Position numbers and translations under genes: made by a program
Shown here: piece by piece, positions 27,292 to 38,633 of the stretch
Layout: each line of letters opens with the position of its first letter
How positions within the stretch are numbered: the stretch's first letter is position 1
Source: Pantoea vagans
GTDB taxonomy: Bacteria; Pseudomonadota; Gammaproteobacteria; Enterobacterales; Enterobacteriaceae
Reading direction: 5' to 3'
DNA: 64,000 bases
NCBI RefSeq assembly: GCF_004792415.1
Contig: NZ_CP038853.1
Location: forward strand, 3,658,001 to 3,722,000
Notes under the pieces: model-generated
What the model was told of the DNA's origin: nothing
Seen by the model: only the letters and a program-made list of their open reading frames with translations
The model's database searches: none

Positions 27292-27813
27292 ATGTCTCCA
27301 TGGAAAACAGTTGTTGCCAGCCTGAGTGCTTTTCTCTCAGTTGCCTGTAGCACCACGCCGCCAAAGAACGTCACGGTCATTGATAACTTTGACAGTCAGC
27401 GCTATCTCGGTCAGTGGTATGAGATTGCCCGCCTCAACCATCCCTTTGAGCGTGGCCTTGAGCAGGTGACGGCAAACTACAGCCCGCGTGAAGATGGCGG
27501 CCTGAAGGTGATTAATCGTGGCTATAACGTCAAAAAGCAGCGCTGGCAGGAGAGCGTCGGTAAAGCCTACTTCACTGGTGAACCCCAGCGTGCGTCGCTG
27601 AAAGTCTCTTTCTTTGGTCCCTTCTACGGCGGCTATAACGTTATCGCACTGGATCCCGACTATCGCTATGCGCTGGTGTGCGGCCCAAATCGCCACTATC
27701 TCTGGATACTGTCACGGACACCCCAACTGGAGCCGGGCGTAAAAGAGAAACTGGTTGAGCAGGCGCGTCGGGATGGTTTCCCGGTCGAGGAGCTAATCTG
27801 GGTAAAACAGTAA
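27292..27813 (+). CDS. blc: Outer-membrane lipoprotein Blc (bacterial lipocalin)
   Basis: Blc binds lysophospholipids and fatty acids at the outer membrane under stress. The 173-residue precursor has a lipoprotein signal peptide ending in LSVAC with lipidated C19. The lipocalin motif GQWYEIAR is at about residues 42-49, with the conserved VSFFGPFYGGYNVIALD strand and a late LWILSRTP. It is slightly shorter than E. coli Blc (177). In E. coli blc is a sigma-S gene next to ampC and sugE; here it is beside the entericidin genes. Confidence 0.96.
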   Translation: MSPWKTVVASLSAFLSVACSTTPPKNVTVIDNFDSQRYLGQWYEIARLNHPFERGLEQVTANYSPREDGGLKVINRGYNVKKQRWQESVGKAYFTGEPQRASLKVSFFGPFYGGYNVIALDPDYRYALVCGPNRHYLWILSRTPQLEPGVKEKLVEQARRDGFPVEELIWVKQ

Positions 27814-27832
27814 TAGTGCAGATTATGACAAG

Positions 27833-27858
27833 CCGGTACGAAAAGCTTTTCGTACCGG
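27833..27858. repeat. Perfect 26-bp palindrome after blc
   Basis: CCGGTACGAAAAG followed by its exact complement in reverse order forms a perfect palindrome between the convergent blc and ecnB ends. No T-run flanks either side, so it may act as a bidirectional weak terminator or mRNA end stabiliser. Confidence 0.7.
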
Positions 27859-27871
27859 TTGGAATAACAGG

Positions 27872-28006
27872 TTACTTCGTGCTGTTCTGAATCGCCTGGC
27901 CGCCCGCCTCGACATCTTCACCGACACCGCGCGTGGTATTACACGCCGTCAGCAGAGAAGAGAGCACCAGTACAGAGAAGATTGCAGCAATACTTTTCTT
28001 TAACAT
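27872..28006 (-). CDS. ecnB: Entericidin B, toxin lipoprotein of the EcnAB pair
   Basis: This 44-codon frame encodes a small lipoprotein whose E. coli counterpart promotes lysis in stationary phase. It starts [20 protein letters not shown], has lipobox LTAC with lipidated C22, and continues [10 protein letters not shown], nearly identical to E. coli EcnB ([10 protein letters not shown]). It lies 102 bp downstream of ecnA on the same strand. In other species ecnB has its own sigma-S promoter, which could lie in that gap. Confidence 0.93.
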   Translation of the reverse strand: MLKKSIAAIFSVLVLSSLLTACNTTRGVGEDVEAGGQAIQNSTK

Positions 28007-28108
28007 AACAATGTCCTTTTTGATGGATGTAAAGTACAGCGCTTTAAGCATAGCCGGATTTCAGGCAGTTGCTGCGGGCGGGACTCTAAAAAGGACAATC
28101 AGTTAAGG

Positions 28109-28240
28109 TCATTTTGCCGCACGCGAAATGGCACCGCCTAAGTGGGAGACATCTTCGCCAAAACCGTGGAATGTGTTGCAGGCGCTAAGCGCAGAAGAGA
28201 CCAGCAACGCGAATGCGATTAATTTTGCCAGCTTGATCAT
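28109..28240 (-). CDS. ecnA: Entericidin A, antidote lipoprotein of the EcnAB pair
   Basis: This 43-codon frame begins MIKLAKLIAFALLVSSALSA, with lipobox LSAC (lipidated C21), followed by NTFHGFGEDVSHLGGAISRAAK. It matches E. coli EcnA (CNTARGFGED...LGNSISRAA). EcnA is described as countering EcnB. It follows efp and its terminator on the same strand, the conserved efp-ecnA-ecnB order. The start has only a weak purine-rich ribosome site (GAGAGAAAAAA). Confidence 0.93.
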   Translation of the reverse strand: MIKLAKLIAFALLVSSALSACNTFHGFGEDVSHLGGAISRAAK

Positions 28241-28256
28241 TTTTTTCTCTCAGACA

Positions 28257-28284
28257 AGAAAAAGGCGCACCAGAAGATGCGCCT
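28257..28284 (-). terminator. Terminator of efp
   Basis: On the minus strand AGGCGCA and TGCGCCT pair around an 8-base loop, followed by TTTT, just after the efp stop. It precedes ecnA. Confidence 0.85.
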
Positions 28285-28291
28285 GCGAATC

Positions 28292-28858
28292 TTATTTCAC
28301 GCGTGACACGTATTCGCCAGAGCGGGTGTCAACTTTGACCACTTCGCCCTCTTGCACGAACAATGGCACTTTCACCACGGCGCCGGTAGACAGCTTGGCT
28401 GGCTTGCCGCCAGTACCCGCAGTATCACCTTTCAGGCCTGGATCGGTTTCGATAACTTCCGCTTCGATAAAGTTCGGCGGCTGAACGGCGATTGGACGAC
28501 CATTCCACAGCGTAACGATACATTCAGCGTTATCCTGCAGCCATTTCGCTGCATCGCTTACCGTCTTCTCTTCAACCTGGAACTGCTCAAAGCTTTCCGG
28601 GTGCATGAAGTGGTAGAACTCGCCGTCGTTGTACAGGTAGTTCAGGTTGGTATCTACAACGTCTGCGCCTTCAGCGGAGTCGGTAGATTTAAAAGTTTTC
28701 TCAACGCGAGAACCCGTCAGCAGGCGACGCATTTTAACGCGTGCGAATGCCTGACCTTTACCCGGTTTAACGAACTCACTGGATTCGATGGCATACGGCT
28801 CGCCTTCGAACATGATTTTAAGACCGGGACGGAAATCGTTGCTAGAATAAGTCGCCAT
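28292..28858 (-). CDS. efp: Translation elongation factor P
   Basis: EF-P binds between the P and E sites and relieves stalling at polyproline stretches. The 188-residue protein has three beta-barrel domains. The modified lysine K34 is in VKPGKGQAF, and the C terminus ends GEYVSRVK as in E. coli. epmB is divergent across 43 bp and epmA is 1.1 kb downstream, so substrate and modifying enzymes are clustered. Confidence 0.99.
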   Translation of the reverse strand: MATYSSNDFRPGLKIMFEGEPYAIESSEFVKPGKGQAFARVKMRRLLTGSRVEKTFKSTDSAEGADVVDTNLNYLYNDGEFYHFMHPESFEQFQVEEKTVSDAAKWLQDNAECIVTLWNGRPIAVQPPNFIEAEVIETDPGLKGDTAGTGGKPAKLSTGAVVKVPLFVQEGEVVKVDTRSGEYVSRVK

Positions 28859-28901
28859 GAAGGCCCTCTACGAAAATTGACACTGGTACTAAGCCAAAAA
28901 A

Positions 28902-29930
28902 ATGGCACACATTGTAACCCTAAAAACACCTTCCAGAGAAGATTGGTTGCAGCAACTTGCGGATGTTGTCACTGAACCTGATGAATTACTGCGGATTTTA
29001 GCCCTTGATCAGCACACCGAGCTGGCTGAAGGTGCGGATGCGCGGCGTCTTTTCGCCCTGCGTGTTCCGCATGCGTTCATCCGCCGGATGAAAAAAGGCG
29101 ATGCGCACGATCCACTGCTGCTTCAGGTACTGACCCGCCGCCAGGAATTCATCGATGCGCCAGGTTATAGCACCGATCCACTCGATGAACAAAGCAACGT
29201 TGTACCTGGATTGCTGCATAAATACCGAAACCGGGCATTATTGCTGGTAAAAGGCGGCTGCGCCGTCAATTGCCGCTACTGCTTCCGTCGTCATTTCCCC
29301 TATCAGGACAATCCCGGCAACAAGCGTAGCTGGCAGGCTGCACTGGACTATATCGCCGATCATCCCGAGCTGGATGAGATCATTTTTTCCGGCGGCGATC
29401 CCTTGATGGCGAAAGATCATGAGCTCGCCTGGCTGATCGCGGCGCTGGAACAGATCCCGCACCTGAAGCGTCTGCGCATCCACAGCCGCTTACCGGTCGT
29501 GATCCCGGCGCGCATCACCGATCAGCTCTGTCAGATGCTCAGCGAAACCCGCCTGCAGGTGCTGATGGTGACGCACATCAACCATGCGCAGGAGATCGAT
29601 GATGAATTGCGTGAGGCGATGAGCAGCCTGAAGCGTGCCGGTGTCACCCTGCTGAATCAGAGCGTGCTGTTGCGTGGTATCAACGATAATGCCCGGACGC
29701 TGGCCACCCTGAGCAATGCGCTGTTTGATGCCGGTATTCTGCCCTACTATCTGCATGTGCTTGATAAGGTACAGGGTGCCGCGCACTTCTTTGTGTCAGA
29801 TGAGGAAGCCCGTCAACTGGTGCGTGCGCTGTTGTCACAGGTCTCGGGTTATCTGGTGCCAAAGCTGGCGCGTGAAATTGGTGGAGAGCCAAGTAAAACA
29901 CCGTTAGATTTACAGTTACGTCAGGAATAA
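28902..29930 (+). CDS. epmB: EF-P-specific L-lysine 2,3-aminomutase EpmB
   Basis: EpmB is a radical-SAM, PLP-dependent enzyme that converts L-alpha-lysine to (R)-beta-lysine, the donor used by EpmA. The 342-residue product has the 4Fe-4S motif CxxxCxxC at C120, C124 and C127 (GGCAVNCRYCFRRH). The glycine-rich SGGDPLM segment and a C-terminal KLAREIGGEPSKTPLD also match the family. Length matches E. coli EpmB (342). It is divergent from efp. Confidence 0.97.
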   Translation: MAHIVTLKTPSREDWLQQLADVVTEPDELLRILALDQHTELAEGADARRLFALRVPHAFIRRMKKGDAHDPLLLQVLTRRQEFIDAPGYSTDPLDEQSNVVPGLLHKYRNRALLLVKGGCAVNCRYCFRRHFPYQDNPGNKRSWQAALDYIADHPELDEIIFSGGDPLMAKDHELAWLIAALEQIPHLKRLRIHSRLPVVIPARITDQLCQMLSETRLQVLMVTHINHAQEIDDELREAMSSLKRAGVTLLNQSVLLRGINDNARTLATLSNALFDAGILPYYLHVLDKVQGAAHFFVSDEEARQLVRALLSQVSGYLVPKLAREIGGEPSKTPLDLQLRQE

Positions 29931-29955
29931 AAACGGCCAGCAAAAAGCTGGCCGA
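29929..29955 (-). terminator. Terminator between convergent epmB and yjeI
   Basis: GGCCAGC AAAAA GCTGGCC forms a 7-bp stem. On the minus strand it is followed by GTTTTT, so it best serves yjeI. On the plus strand it directly follows the epmB stop but lacks a T-run. Confidence 0.75.
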
Positions 29956-29982
29956 TTACATAAAGCAGACGCCCGATTCACA

Positions 29983-30330
29983 TTATGGGCACTTATAAAC
30001 CTGGCCGGTCATTTTGCTGTCGAGTGGCGCGAACGCGGACAACAGATTCTGCGTCGGGCTGGTTGCCCCATAAATGACGTTGCCGCCCATCTCCGCTGCA
30101 CGATTGCGCAGGTCATTGGCTGCACCGCGCAGTGCGCTGGTTTCGCCGCCTGCACCGCTCAGCCAGTTGCTCTGTGAGCCGGTGATATTGCCCAGAAGCT
30201 GGCAGTTATTGCCAGGCTGCTGATCGGTAAACGTTACACGCTGTCCTGCTGAAGAGAGTTGCGTAGAGCTGCTGCAGCCCGCCAGCAATAACGCGCCAGC
30301 CGTCAGTCCGAGCAAGAGGTTAATCCGCAT
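29983..30330 (-). CDS. yjeI: DUF4156 lipoprotein YjeI
   Basis: This small outer-membrane or periplasmic lipoprotein has no established function. From the ATG at 30330 it is 115 residues, with a signal peptide and lipobox LLAGC (lipidated C19) followed by a serine-rich linker. The mature part contains the family features QPGNNCQLLGNITGSQ and RNRAAEMGGNVIYG. The chosen start follows GGGGA by 7 bases; an in-frame codon four positions upstream is less likely. In E. coli yjeI lies between groL and epmB, as here. Confidence 0.92.
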   Translation of the reverse strand: MRINLLLGLTAGALLLAGCSSSTQLSSAGQRVTFTDQQPGNNCQLLGNITGSQSNWLSGAGGETSALRGAANDLRNRAAEMGGNVIYGATSPTQNLLSAFAPLDSKMTGQVYKCP

Positions 30331-30593
30331 TGTAATCCCCATTTATTATCATCAGAGTCGGGTGGCAGCGTAGCAGAAAAAGATCACTTTTTTCTGAACA
30401 TTCATTGCCTTAATCCCGTTATATCACCTCAATATTTCATACTGAGTTCAGGCTGGCAGATTGGCGCATCCCGATAAACTTACAGCAGTAAGTCAATCCG
30501 GCAGGGCGGCAACAGTCAGCGCGCAGACAGCGGGAGATATCAAGAGGAAAGACGAACGATTGCGCCACTACTTATACTATTTTCCTGCCCAAA
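30331..30593. other. Spacer upstream of yjeI
   Basis: About 260 bp contain the minus-strand promoter region of yjeI and no open frame that I can support. No clear -35/-10 pair stands out. Confidence 0.4.
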
Positions 30594-30626
30594 AGAAAAA
30601 CCCCCGACCGTTTCCGATCGGGGGTT
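30594..30626 (-). terminator. Terminator of groS-groL
   Basis: On the minus strand AACCCCCGA and TCGGGGGTT pair, followed by a T-rich tail, 28 bp after the groL stop. Confidence 0.92.
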
Positions 30627-30654
30627 CTGTGATGACTTAAGCAGTCAACGGCAA

Positions 30655-32316
<1,662 letters not shown>

Positions 32317-32352
32317 TTAAATTCGTTTCGTTCAGTGAGTTACGCGAAAAAA

Positions 32353-32646
32353 TTACGCTTCAACAATCGCCAGAATGTCGCTTTCAGAGATGATCAGCAC
32401 TTCTTCGTTGTCGATTTTCTCGGTTTTAGCACCGTAACCTTCGTTGAAGATCACGACGTCACCAACCCTCACGTCCAGCGGCTTAACGTCGCCACTCTCA
32501 AGGATGCGGCCATTGCCGACAGCCAGAACTTCACCACGGGTGGATTTACCGGCTGCGGAACCGGTCAGCACGATGCCGCCAGCTGATTTAGCTTCAACTT
32601 CTTTACGCTTGACGATAACGCGATCGTGCAATGGACGAATTTTCAT
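32353..32646 (-). CDS. groS: Co-chaperonin GroES (10 kDa)
   Basis: GroES is the heptameric lid of GroEL. The product from [20 protein letters not shown] is 97 residues, with the mobile-loop region [18 protein letters not shown] that contacts GroEL. The ATG at 32646 follows AAGGAGAG and matches the family; the nine codons open upstream are not part of the gene. It is the first gene of the groE operon. Confidence 0.99.
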   Translation of the reverse strand: MKIRPLHDRVIVKRKEVEAKSAGGIVLTGSAAGKSTRGEVLAVGNGRILESGDVKPLDVRVGDVVIFNEGYGAKTEKIDNEEVLIISESDILAIVEA

Positions 32647-32730
32647 TTGATAGCTCTCCTTTGAGAAGTCCAATCATTCAGTTTTGGGGTTGAACACCGG
32701 GCTGCATGGCTTCCGGCCTCGTGACCAGAG

Positions 32731-32759
32731 AGATAGGGCCATACCCACCTGCTTTCAAG
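32731..32759 (-). promoter_or_regulatory. Sigma-32 heat-shock promoter of groSL
   Basis: On the minus strand the -35 CTTGAAA (32753-32759) and -10 CCCTATCT (32731-32738) are 14 bp apart and followed by CTCTGGTCAC. This closely matches the E. coli groE sigma-32 promoter (CTTGAAG ... CCCCATTTCTCTGGTCAC). Confidence 0.9.
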
Positions 32760-32874
32760 GGGGCGGACAACAAATTTTTTACGCGAACGTGATAAGTGGC
32801 GGCTTTTTGAACAGAAGGCGCGACAAATAAAAAACGCAGCCCGGAGGCTGCGCTTTCAAAGGTGACCGCTGCGA

Positions 32875-33336
32875 TTAACGATCCTTGTGATCGTCATGGT
32901 GCTCAAGGCGATCGCTGTTTTTACGTTCGAACTCGCCATCCATGGTGTAACCGCTGTCCGGTCCGGCACCCGGTCCGCGCCAGACGCGCAGATGAGGCAT
33001 CAGCTTCAGCGTCAGATGCTTCTGCACCGGTGGCAGCAGCAATAACAGGCCGAGCAGGTCAGTAAAGAAGCCCGGCAACAGCAGCAGGAAACCGGCGATG
33101 ATCAGCGATACGCTTTTGATCATCTCACTGGCCGGACTTTCGTTACGCGCCAGCTTCTCCTGCATCAGCATGAAGTTCTTCATGCCCTGATTTTTGACCA
33201 GTGACACCCCGATGCACGAGGTGAAGACCACCAGCAGCATGGTCAGCAGCACGCCCATGACGTGCGCAACCTGAATGAAGAGCGAAATCTCGATCCAGGC
33301 CAGAACAAAAAAGACTAATAACGGTATCCAGCGCAC
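32875..33336 (-). CDS. fxsA: Inner-membrane protein FxsA
   Basis: FxsA is a multi-pass inner-membrane protein whose overexpression alleviates exclusion of phage T7 by F plasmids; its normal role is unclear. I place the start at the GTG at 33336, giving 153 residues beginning (M)RWIPLLVFFVLAWIEIS, because it matches E. coli MRWLPLIAIF and follows AGGAGAG. The frame extends 40 codons upstream without homology. It has about three membrane segments, including GFLLLLPGFFTDLLGLLLLL, and a hydrophilic C-terminal tail rich in D, H and K. It is divergent from aspA, as in E. coli. Confidence 0.93.
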   Translation of the reverse strand: MRWIPLLVFFVLAWIEISLFIQVAHVMGVLLTMLLVVFTSCIGVSLVKNQGMKNFMLMQEKLARNESPASEMIKSVSLIIAGFLLLLPGFFTDLLGLLLLLPPVQKHLTLKLMPHLRVWRGPGAGPDSGYTMDGEFERKNSDRLEHHDDHKDR

Positions 33337-33664
33337 CGTACTCTCCTGTAAGTAGGGGCTGAACGGCAGCGTGCCGGTCAGCAGAAAGCGTTCATCCTGA
33401 GGATGATAAGAAAAGAGATGGGCACCCGCGCCGCCATTTTCAACCGATCCTGTCAAATTTATCCTGCGGGGTTAATTTTGTAACCAACTTCACATATCGT
33501 TAACCAGACGGCAGCATTAAGTGATCTGCATGCGTGCTTTTCTTATGCATCAGAATATGATCGCACATGCCACGGTGAAGACGGATAATATGTCGGCACG
33601 GGCACACCACAACAAAATAAACACATCCTTTGTGATGGTTAGCGGCAACAACAAGAAGGTTATC

Positions 33665-35101
33665 ATGGCGAACAACATTCGTATCGAAGAAGACCTGTTA
33701 GGTATGCGCGAAGTTCCGGCGGATGCCTATTATGGCGTTCATACTCTGCGTGCGATTGAAAATTTTTATATCAGCAACAGCAAAATCAGCGACATACCTG
33801 AATTTGTCCGCGGTATGGTGATGGTAAAAAAAGCGGCAGCGATGGCCAATAAAGAGCTGCAGACCATCCCGCGTAACATTGCCGATACCATCATTAAGGC
33901 CTGCGACGAAGTGCTGAACAACGGTCGCTGTATGGACCAGTTCCCCGTGGATGTCTATCAGGGCGGTGCCGGGACCTCGGTCAATATGAACACCAATGAG
34001 GTACTGGCAAACATCGGCCTGGAGCTGATGGGCCACCAGAAAGGGGAATATCAGTACCTTAACCCCAACGATCATGTTAACAAATGCCAGTCCACTAACG
34101 ACGCCTACCCGACCGGTTTTCGCATCGCCGTTTACAGCTCGCTGTTGAAGCTGCTTGATGGCATCAGCCAGCTGGCCGAAGGCTTCCAGCACAAAGCCGA
34201 TGAATTCCAGACCATCCTGAAAATGGGCCGCACCCAGCTGCAGGATGCCGTGCCAATGACCCTCGGTCAGGAGTTTCACGCTTTCAGCGTGCTGCTGAAT
34301 GAAGAGACCAAAAGCATTCTGCGCACTGCTGAACTGCTGCTGGAAGTGAACCTGGGCGCGACCGCCATCGGCACCCGCCTCAATACGCCGGAAGGCTACC
34401 AGCACCTGGCGGTTCAGCGTCTGGCGGAAGTCAGTAACCTGCCAGTGGTGCCAGCAGAAGATTTGATTGAAGCGACCTCTGACTGCGGTGCCTATGTGAT
34501 GGTCCATTCATCGCTGAAACGTCTGGCGGTGAAGCTCTCTAAAATCTGTAATGACCTGCGCCTGCTCTCCTCCGGTCCGCGCGCTGGCCTGAACGAAATT
34601 AACCTGCCAGAGCTGCAGGCGGGTTCCTCTATCATGCCGGCCAAGGTCAATCCGGTCGTGCCAGAGGTCGTTAACCAGGTCTGCTTCAAGGTGATCGGCA
34701 ACGACATTACTGTGACGATGGCCTCTGAAGCGGGCCAGTTGCAGCTTAACGTGATGGAGCCGGTAATTGGCCAGGCGCTGTTTGAGTCGATCAGCATCCT
34801 GACTAACGCCTGCTACAACCTGCTGGAGAAGTGCGTCAACGGCATTACTGCTAACCGCGCGGTGTGCGAAGCCTACGTCTTCAACTCGATTGGTATCGTC
34901 ACTTATCTCAACCCGTACATCGGCCACCACAACGGCGATATCGTTGGCAAAATCTGTGCGGAGACCGGTAAAAGCGTGCGTGAGGTGGTGCTGGAGCGCG
35001 GCCTGCTGACGGAAAGTGAGCTGGACGATATCTTCTCGGTGCAGAACCTGATGTACCCGGTTTATAAAGCCAAACGTTATACCGATGAAAACGAACAGTA
35101 A
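33665..35101 (+). CDS. aspA: Aspartate ammonia-lyase
   Basis: AspA reversibly deaminates L-aspartate to fumarate and ammonia, feeding fumarate respiration and dicarboxylate exchange. From the ATG at 33665 the product is 478 residues, identical in length to E. coli AspA. It has the fumarase/aspartase signature [11 protein letters not shown] and the substrate segments [17 protein letters not shown] and [10 protein letters not shown]. The frame is open 48 codons upstream, but [13 protein letters not shown] is the family start. An AGTGATCTGCATG half-site near 33518 could bind CRP, a weak guess. dcuA follows, the usual partner. Confidence 0.97.
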   Translation: MANNIRIEEDLLGMREVPADAYYGVHTLRAIENFYISNSKISDIPEFVRGMVMVKKAAAMANKELQTIPRNIADTIIKACDEVLNNGRCMDQFPVDVYQGGAGTSVNMNTNEVLANIGLELMGHQKGEYQYLNPNDHVNKCQSTNDAYPTGFRIAVYSSLLKLLDGISQLAEGFQHKADEFQTILKMGRTQLQDAVPMTLGQEFHAFSVLLNEETKSILRTAELLLEVNLGATAIGTRLNTPEGYQHLAVQRLAEVSNLPVVPAEDLIEATSDCGAYVMVHSSLKRLAVKLSKICNDLRLLSSGPRAGLNEINLPELQAGSSIMPAKVNPVVPEVVNQVCFKVIGNDITVTMASEAGQLQLNVMEPVIGQALFESISILTNACYNLLEKCVNGITANRAVCEAYVFNSIGIVTYLNPYIGHHNGDIVGKICAETGKSVREVVLERGLLTESELDDIFSVQNLMYPVYKAKRYTDENEQ

Positions 35102-35124
35102 GGCTTAACCGACGCTGGTTAACC

Positions 35125-35163
35125 AAAGGCACACCGCGATCAACATGGTGTGCCTTTTTTTTT
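35125..35163 (+). terminator. Terminator between aspA and dcuA
   Basis: GGCACACC and GGTGTGCC form an 8-bp stem, followed by nine T, 24 bp after the aspA stop. dcuA may be expressed by read-through or from its own promoter, as in E. coli. Confidence 0.93.
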
Positions 35164-35212
35164 GTTACACAGCACACCCAGGTTTTACCGGTTTACTTTA
35201 CAGGAGTGATTC

Positions 35213-36514
35213 ATGTTTGTGGTTGAGCTGCTTATCGTCTTAATGGCGATCTGGTTGGGCGCGCGTCTTGGCGGCATTGGCATCGGGTTCGCCGGCGGCA
35301 TGGGCGTGCTGGTGCTGACGCTGGGATTTGGCATGGCACCCGGTGCTATCCCGTTCGATGTGATCGAAATCATCATGGCGGTGATCGCCGCGATCGCCGC
35401 CATGCAGGTGGCGGGCGGCATGGATTATCTGGTGAGCCTGGCGGAACGCCTGCTGCGCCGTCATCCGCGCCATGTCACGCTGCTGGCCCCGCTCGTGACC
35501 TATCTGATGACGCTGCTGGCCGGAACCGGGCACACCGCGTTTTCGACGTTGCCGGTAATTGCCGAAGTCGCGAAGGAGCAAGGCGTTCGCCCTTCCCGAC
35601 CGCTGTCGATTGCGGTGGTGGCTTCGCAGATCGCGATTACCGCGTCACCGATTTCAGCCGCGGTGGTCTTCTTCGCCACCCTGCTTGAACCGCGCGGCGT
35701 CAGCTATATCACGCTGCTGGCGATTGCCATCCCCTCAACTATGGTGGGTCTCTTCCTGGCGGCACTGGTGACCAACTTCCTGGGCCGTGAGCTGAAAGAT
35801 GATGAGGTCTATCAGGCGCGTCTCGCCAAAGGCGAAGTCACGCTGCGCGGTGCCAGCGTCTTCCAGGCAAAACCGGGCGCGAAAAAGTCGGTGCTGCTGT
35901 TTCTGACAGGGATTGTGGCCGTGGTGCTCTATGCCACCGCGACCAGCGCCAGCGTCGGCCTGATCGCCAATCCGCCGCTGCCACGTAACGAAGCGATTGT
36001 GGTATTTATGCTGACCATCGCCACGCTGATCAGTCTGACCTGCAAACTCGACACCAGCGAAATCCTCAGTGCCAGTACCTTTAAATCCGGCATGAGCGCC
36101 TGTATCTGCGTGATGGGCGTCGCCTGGCTGGGCGATACCTTTGTCAAAGCGCATCTGGCGGAGATCCAGATGCTGGCGGGCGACGCGCTGAAAACCTATC
36201 CATGGATGCTGGCGCTGGTGCTGTTTTTCGCCTCCATGCTGCTCTACTCACAGGCCGCCACCACCAAAGCACTGATGCCCGCCGCGCTGCTGCTGGGCGT
36301 GACGCCGCTGACGGCCATCGCGTCATTCGCGGCGGTTTCGGCGCTGTTTGTGCTGCCGACCTACCCGACCCTGCTGGCCGCCGTGGAGATGGATGACACC
36401 GGCTCAACCCGGATTGGCAAGTTTGTCTTTAACCATGCCTTTATTATTCCCGGCGTGATCGCCATTGCGCTGTCGGTACTATCCGGCTTCGTCTTTGGCG
36501 GCTTGCTGTTATAG
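35213..36514 (+). CDS. dcuA: Anaerobic C4-dicarboxylate transporter DcuA
   Basis: DcuA exchanges aspartate, fumarate, malate and succinate across the inner membrane. The 433-residue protein is highly hydrophobic, with about ten membrane segments. It shares family blocks with E. coli DcuA (433 residues): [35 protein letters not shown]-like [20 protein letters not shown] and [18 protein letters not shown] ribosome site precedes the ATG. Position next to aspA supports DcuA over DcuB, which pairs with fumB. Confidence 0.95.
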   Translation: MFVVELLIVLMAIWLGARLGGIGIGFAGGMGVLVLTLGFGMAPGAIPFDVIEIIMAVIAAIAAMQVAGGMDYLVSLAERLLRRHPRHVTLLAPLVTYLMTLLAGTGHTAFSTLPVIAEVAKEQGVRPSRPLSIAVVASQIAITASPISAAVVFFATLLEPRGVSYITLLAIAIPSTMVGLFLAALVTNFLGRELKDDEVYQARLAKGEVTLRGASVFQAKPGAKKSVLLFLTGIVAVVLYATATSASVGLIANPPLPRNEAIVVFMLTIATLISLTCKLDTSEILSASTFKSGMSACICVMGVAWLGDTFVKAHLAEIQMLAGDALKTYPWMLALVLFFASMLLYSQAATTKALMPAALLLGVTPLTAIASFAAVSALFVLPTYPTLLAAVEMDDTGSTRIGKFVFNHAFIIPGVIAIALSVLSGFVFGGLLL

Positions 36515-36578
36515 CGCCGTCATCGTGTTACGGATGGAGCGTGCTATCATCGGCGCTCTTTTCAACAGGAGTCACAGG

Positions 36579-36893
36579 ATGAACGCTGTCGTGATCCTCT
36601 GCACCGTGCCCGATCAGGCCACGGCAGAAAAACTTGCTGCCCTGGCGCTGGAAGCCCGACTGGCGGCCTGCGTCACCCTGCTGCCAGGCGCGACCTCCTG
36701 GTATCTCTGGCAGGGCAAAATGGAGCAGAGCAGCGAAGTCCAGATGCTGCTGAAGTGCGACAGCGATCATCAACAGGCGCTGTGCGATCTGCTCAAAGAA
36801 TCACATCCTTACGACGTACCCGAACTGCTGGCGCTGCCGGTTCAATATGGAGACAGTGAATACTTGTCATGGCTGCACGCATCTCTCGCTTAA
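36579..36893 (+). CDS. cutA: Divalent-cation tolerance protein CutA
   Basis: CutA is a small trimeric PII-like protein linked to copper tolerance, with an uncertain molecular role. The product from [20 protein letters not shown] is 104 residues. It has conserved [22 protein letters not shown] and [22 protein letters not shown] segments. The start at 36579 follows AGGAGTCACAGG; 38 upstream codons in frame show no homology. Its last 25 bp overlap dsbD, the arrangement known in E. coli. Confidence 0.95.
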   Translation: MNAVVILCTVPDQATAEKLAALALEARLAACVTLLPGATSWYLWQGKMEQSSEVQMLLKCDSDHQQALCDLLKESHPYDVPELLALPVQYGDSEYLSWLHASLA

Positions 36894-38569
36894 TTACGCT
36901 TCTGCTAACGCTGTTTATCTGTCTGCAGGCGCACGCATCCCTCTTTTCAAATCCGGCGACCAGCCGCTTTGTGCCGGTCGATCAGGCGTTTACGTTTGAC
37001 TTTGACCAGCAGGGCGCGCAGCTCAACCTGCACTGGAAAGTGAAATCGGGTTACTACCTTTATCGCCAGCAGATCCACATCACGCCGCAGAACGCGACCA
37101 TTGCGCCGCTGACGCTGCCCGCCGGTCAGCCGCATGAAGATGAATTCTTCGGCAAAAGTGAGATCTATCCGCAGGACCTGACGCTGCCGGTGACGCTGAA
37201 ACAGGCAGGCCCTGATGCCACGCTCAGCGTCACGTATCAGGGCTGTGCCGCCGCCGGGTTCTGTTACCCGCCTGAGATACGCAGCGTGCCGGTAAGTGAG
37301 ATTGCAGCCAGCAGCGCGCCAGCGCCGGTCAGTGCTCAGCCCGCGCCTGCCAGTCCGCTGCCCTTTTCTCCGCTCTGGGCGTTATTAATCGGCATCGGCG
37401 TGGCGTTTACGCCCTGCGTACTGCCGATGTATCCACTGATCTCCGGCATCATCCTTGGCGGCAAGCGCCACTATTCGCTGGGCCGACTGTTTGCGCTGGC
37501 GATGGTCTATGTCCAGGGGATGGCGCTGACCTATACGTTATTGGGGATGGTGGTCGCGGCCGCGGGGCTGCGCTTCCAGGCTGCGTTGCAGCACCCCTAC
37601 GTGCTGTTCACGCTCTCCCTGCTGTTCATCGTGCTGGCGCTGTCGATGTTCGGCCTGTTTACGCTGCAACTGCCCGCCAGCCTGCAAACCCGTCTGACCC
37701 TGTGGAGCAATCGCCAGCAGGGCGGATCGCTGCCCGGCGTCTTCCTGATGGGTGCGCTGGCCGGTTTGATCTGTTCGCCCTGCACCACGGCCCCGCTCAG
37801 TGCCATTCTGCTTTACATCGCGCAGAGCGGAAATCTGTGGGCCGGTGCCGGAACGCTGTGGCTCTATGCGGTCGGCATGGGCTTACCATTGATTGCCGTG
37901 ACCCTGTTTGGTAACCGGCTGCTGCCGAAAAGCGGCCCGTGGATGCAAACCGTTAAAGAGGGCTTTGGCTTTGTCATCCTGGCGTTGCCCGTGTTCCTGC
38001 TGGAGCGGGTGCTGGGTGACGCGTGGGGAGTGCGGCTCTGGAGCCTGCTCGGCGTGGCCTTCTTCGGCTGGGCGTTCAGCGTCAGCCTGCGCGCCAGCAG
38101 CGGTAAGTGGCGCGTGGTGCAGATTATCATGCTGGCCGCTGCGCTGATCAGCGCGCGTCCGTTACAGGACTGGGCCTTTGGCAGTCAGGCCGCGCAGCAT
38201 GCTGTAGCTCCGCTGCCGTTCCAGACGCTTCAGACTCCGCAACAGCTCAATAGCGCGCTGCAGCAGGCCCGCGGCCGCATCACCATGGTCGATCTCTACG
38301 CCGACTGGTGCGTCGCCTGCAAAGAGTTTGAAAAATATACCTTTAGTGATAGCGCCGTGCGCGATAGCCTGAGCAAGGTACAGCTGCTACAGGCCAACGT
38401 CACCGCCAACAGCGCCAGCGACAACGCGCTGTTGCAGCATCTTCAGGTTCTGGGCTTACCGACAATTTTGTTCTTCGATGCGCAGGGCCATGAAATCCCC
38501 GGCTCGCGCATCACCGGGTTTCTCAATGCAGCCGACTTCATAGCGCATTTGCAGAAACTTACCCCGTAA
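36869..38569 (+). CDS. dsbD: Thiol:disulfide interchange protein DsbD
   Basis: DsbD moves electrons from cytoplasmic thioredoxin to periplasmic DsbC, DsbG and CcmG. The 566-residue precursor has a signal peptide ending in QAHA. The alpha domain carries the active pair in CAAAGFC, and an eight-helix beta domain carries [10 protein letters not shown] and [10 protein letters not shown]. The thioredoxin-like gamma domain has DWCVACKEF. All six catalytic cysteines are present, and length matches E. coli (565). It begins inside cutA and is followed by yjdC. Confidence 0.97.
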   Translation: MAARISRLITLLLTLFICLQAHASLFSNPATSRFVPVDQAFTFDFDQQGAQLNLHWKVKSGYYLYRQQIHITPQNATIAPLTLPAGQPHEDEFFGKSEIYPQDLTLPVTLKQAGPDATLSVTYQGCAAAGFCYPPEIRSVPVSEIAASSAPAPVSAQPAPASPLPFSPLWALLIGIGVAFTPCVLPMYPLISGIILGGKRHYSLGRLFALAMVYVQGMALTYTLLGMVVAAAGLRFQAALQHPYVLFTLSLLFIVLALSMFGLFTLQLPASLQTRLTLWSNRQQGGSLPGVFLMGALAGLICSPCTTAPLSAILLYIAQSGNLWAGAGTLWLYAVGMGLPLIAVTLFGNRLLPKSGPWMQTVKEGFGFVILALPVFLLERVLGDAWGVRLWSLLGVAFFGWAFSVSLRASSGKWRVVQIIMLAAALISARPLQDWAFGSQAAQHAVAPLPFQTLQTPQQLNSALQQARGRITMVDLYADWCVACKEFEKYTFSDSAVRDSLSKVQLLQANVTANSASDNALLQHLQVLGLPTILFFDAQGHEIPGSRITGFLNAADFIAHLQKLTP

Positions 38570-38633
38570 ACAACACTGGAGTCAGGTCATTGCCCGGTGA
38601 AATTGCCGGGCCTGCATACCAGAGGAGAGTCAC

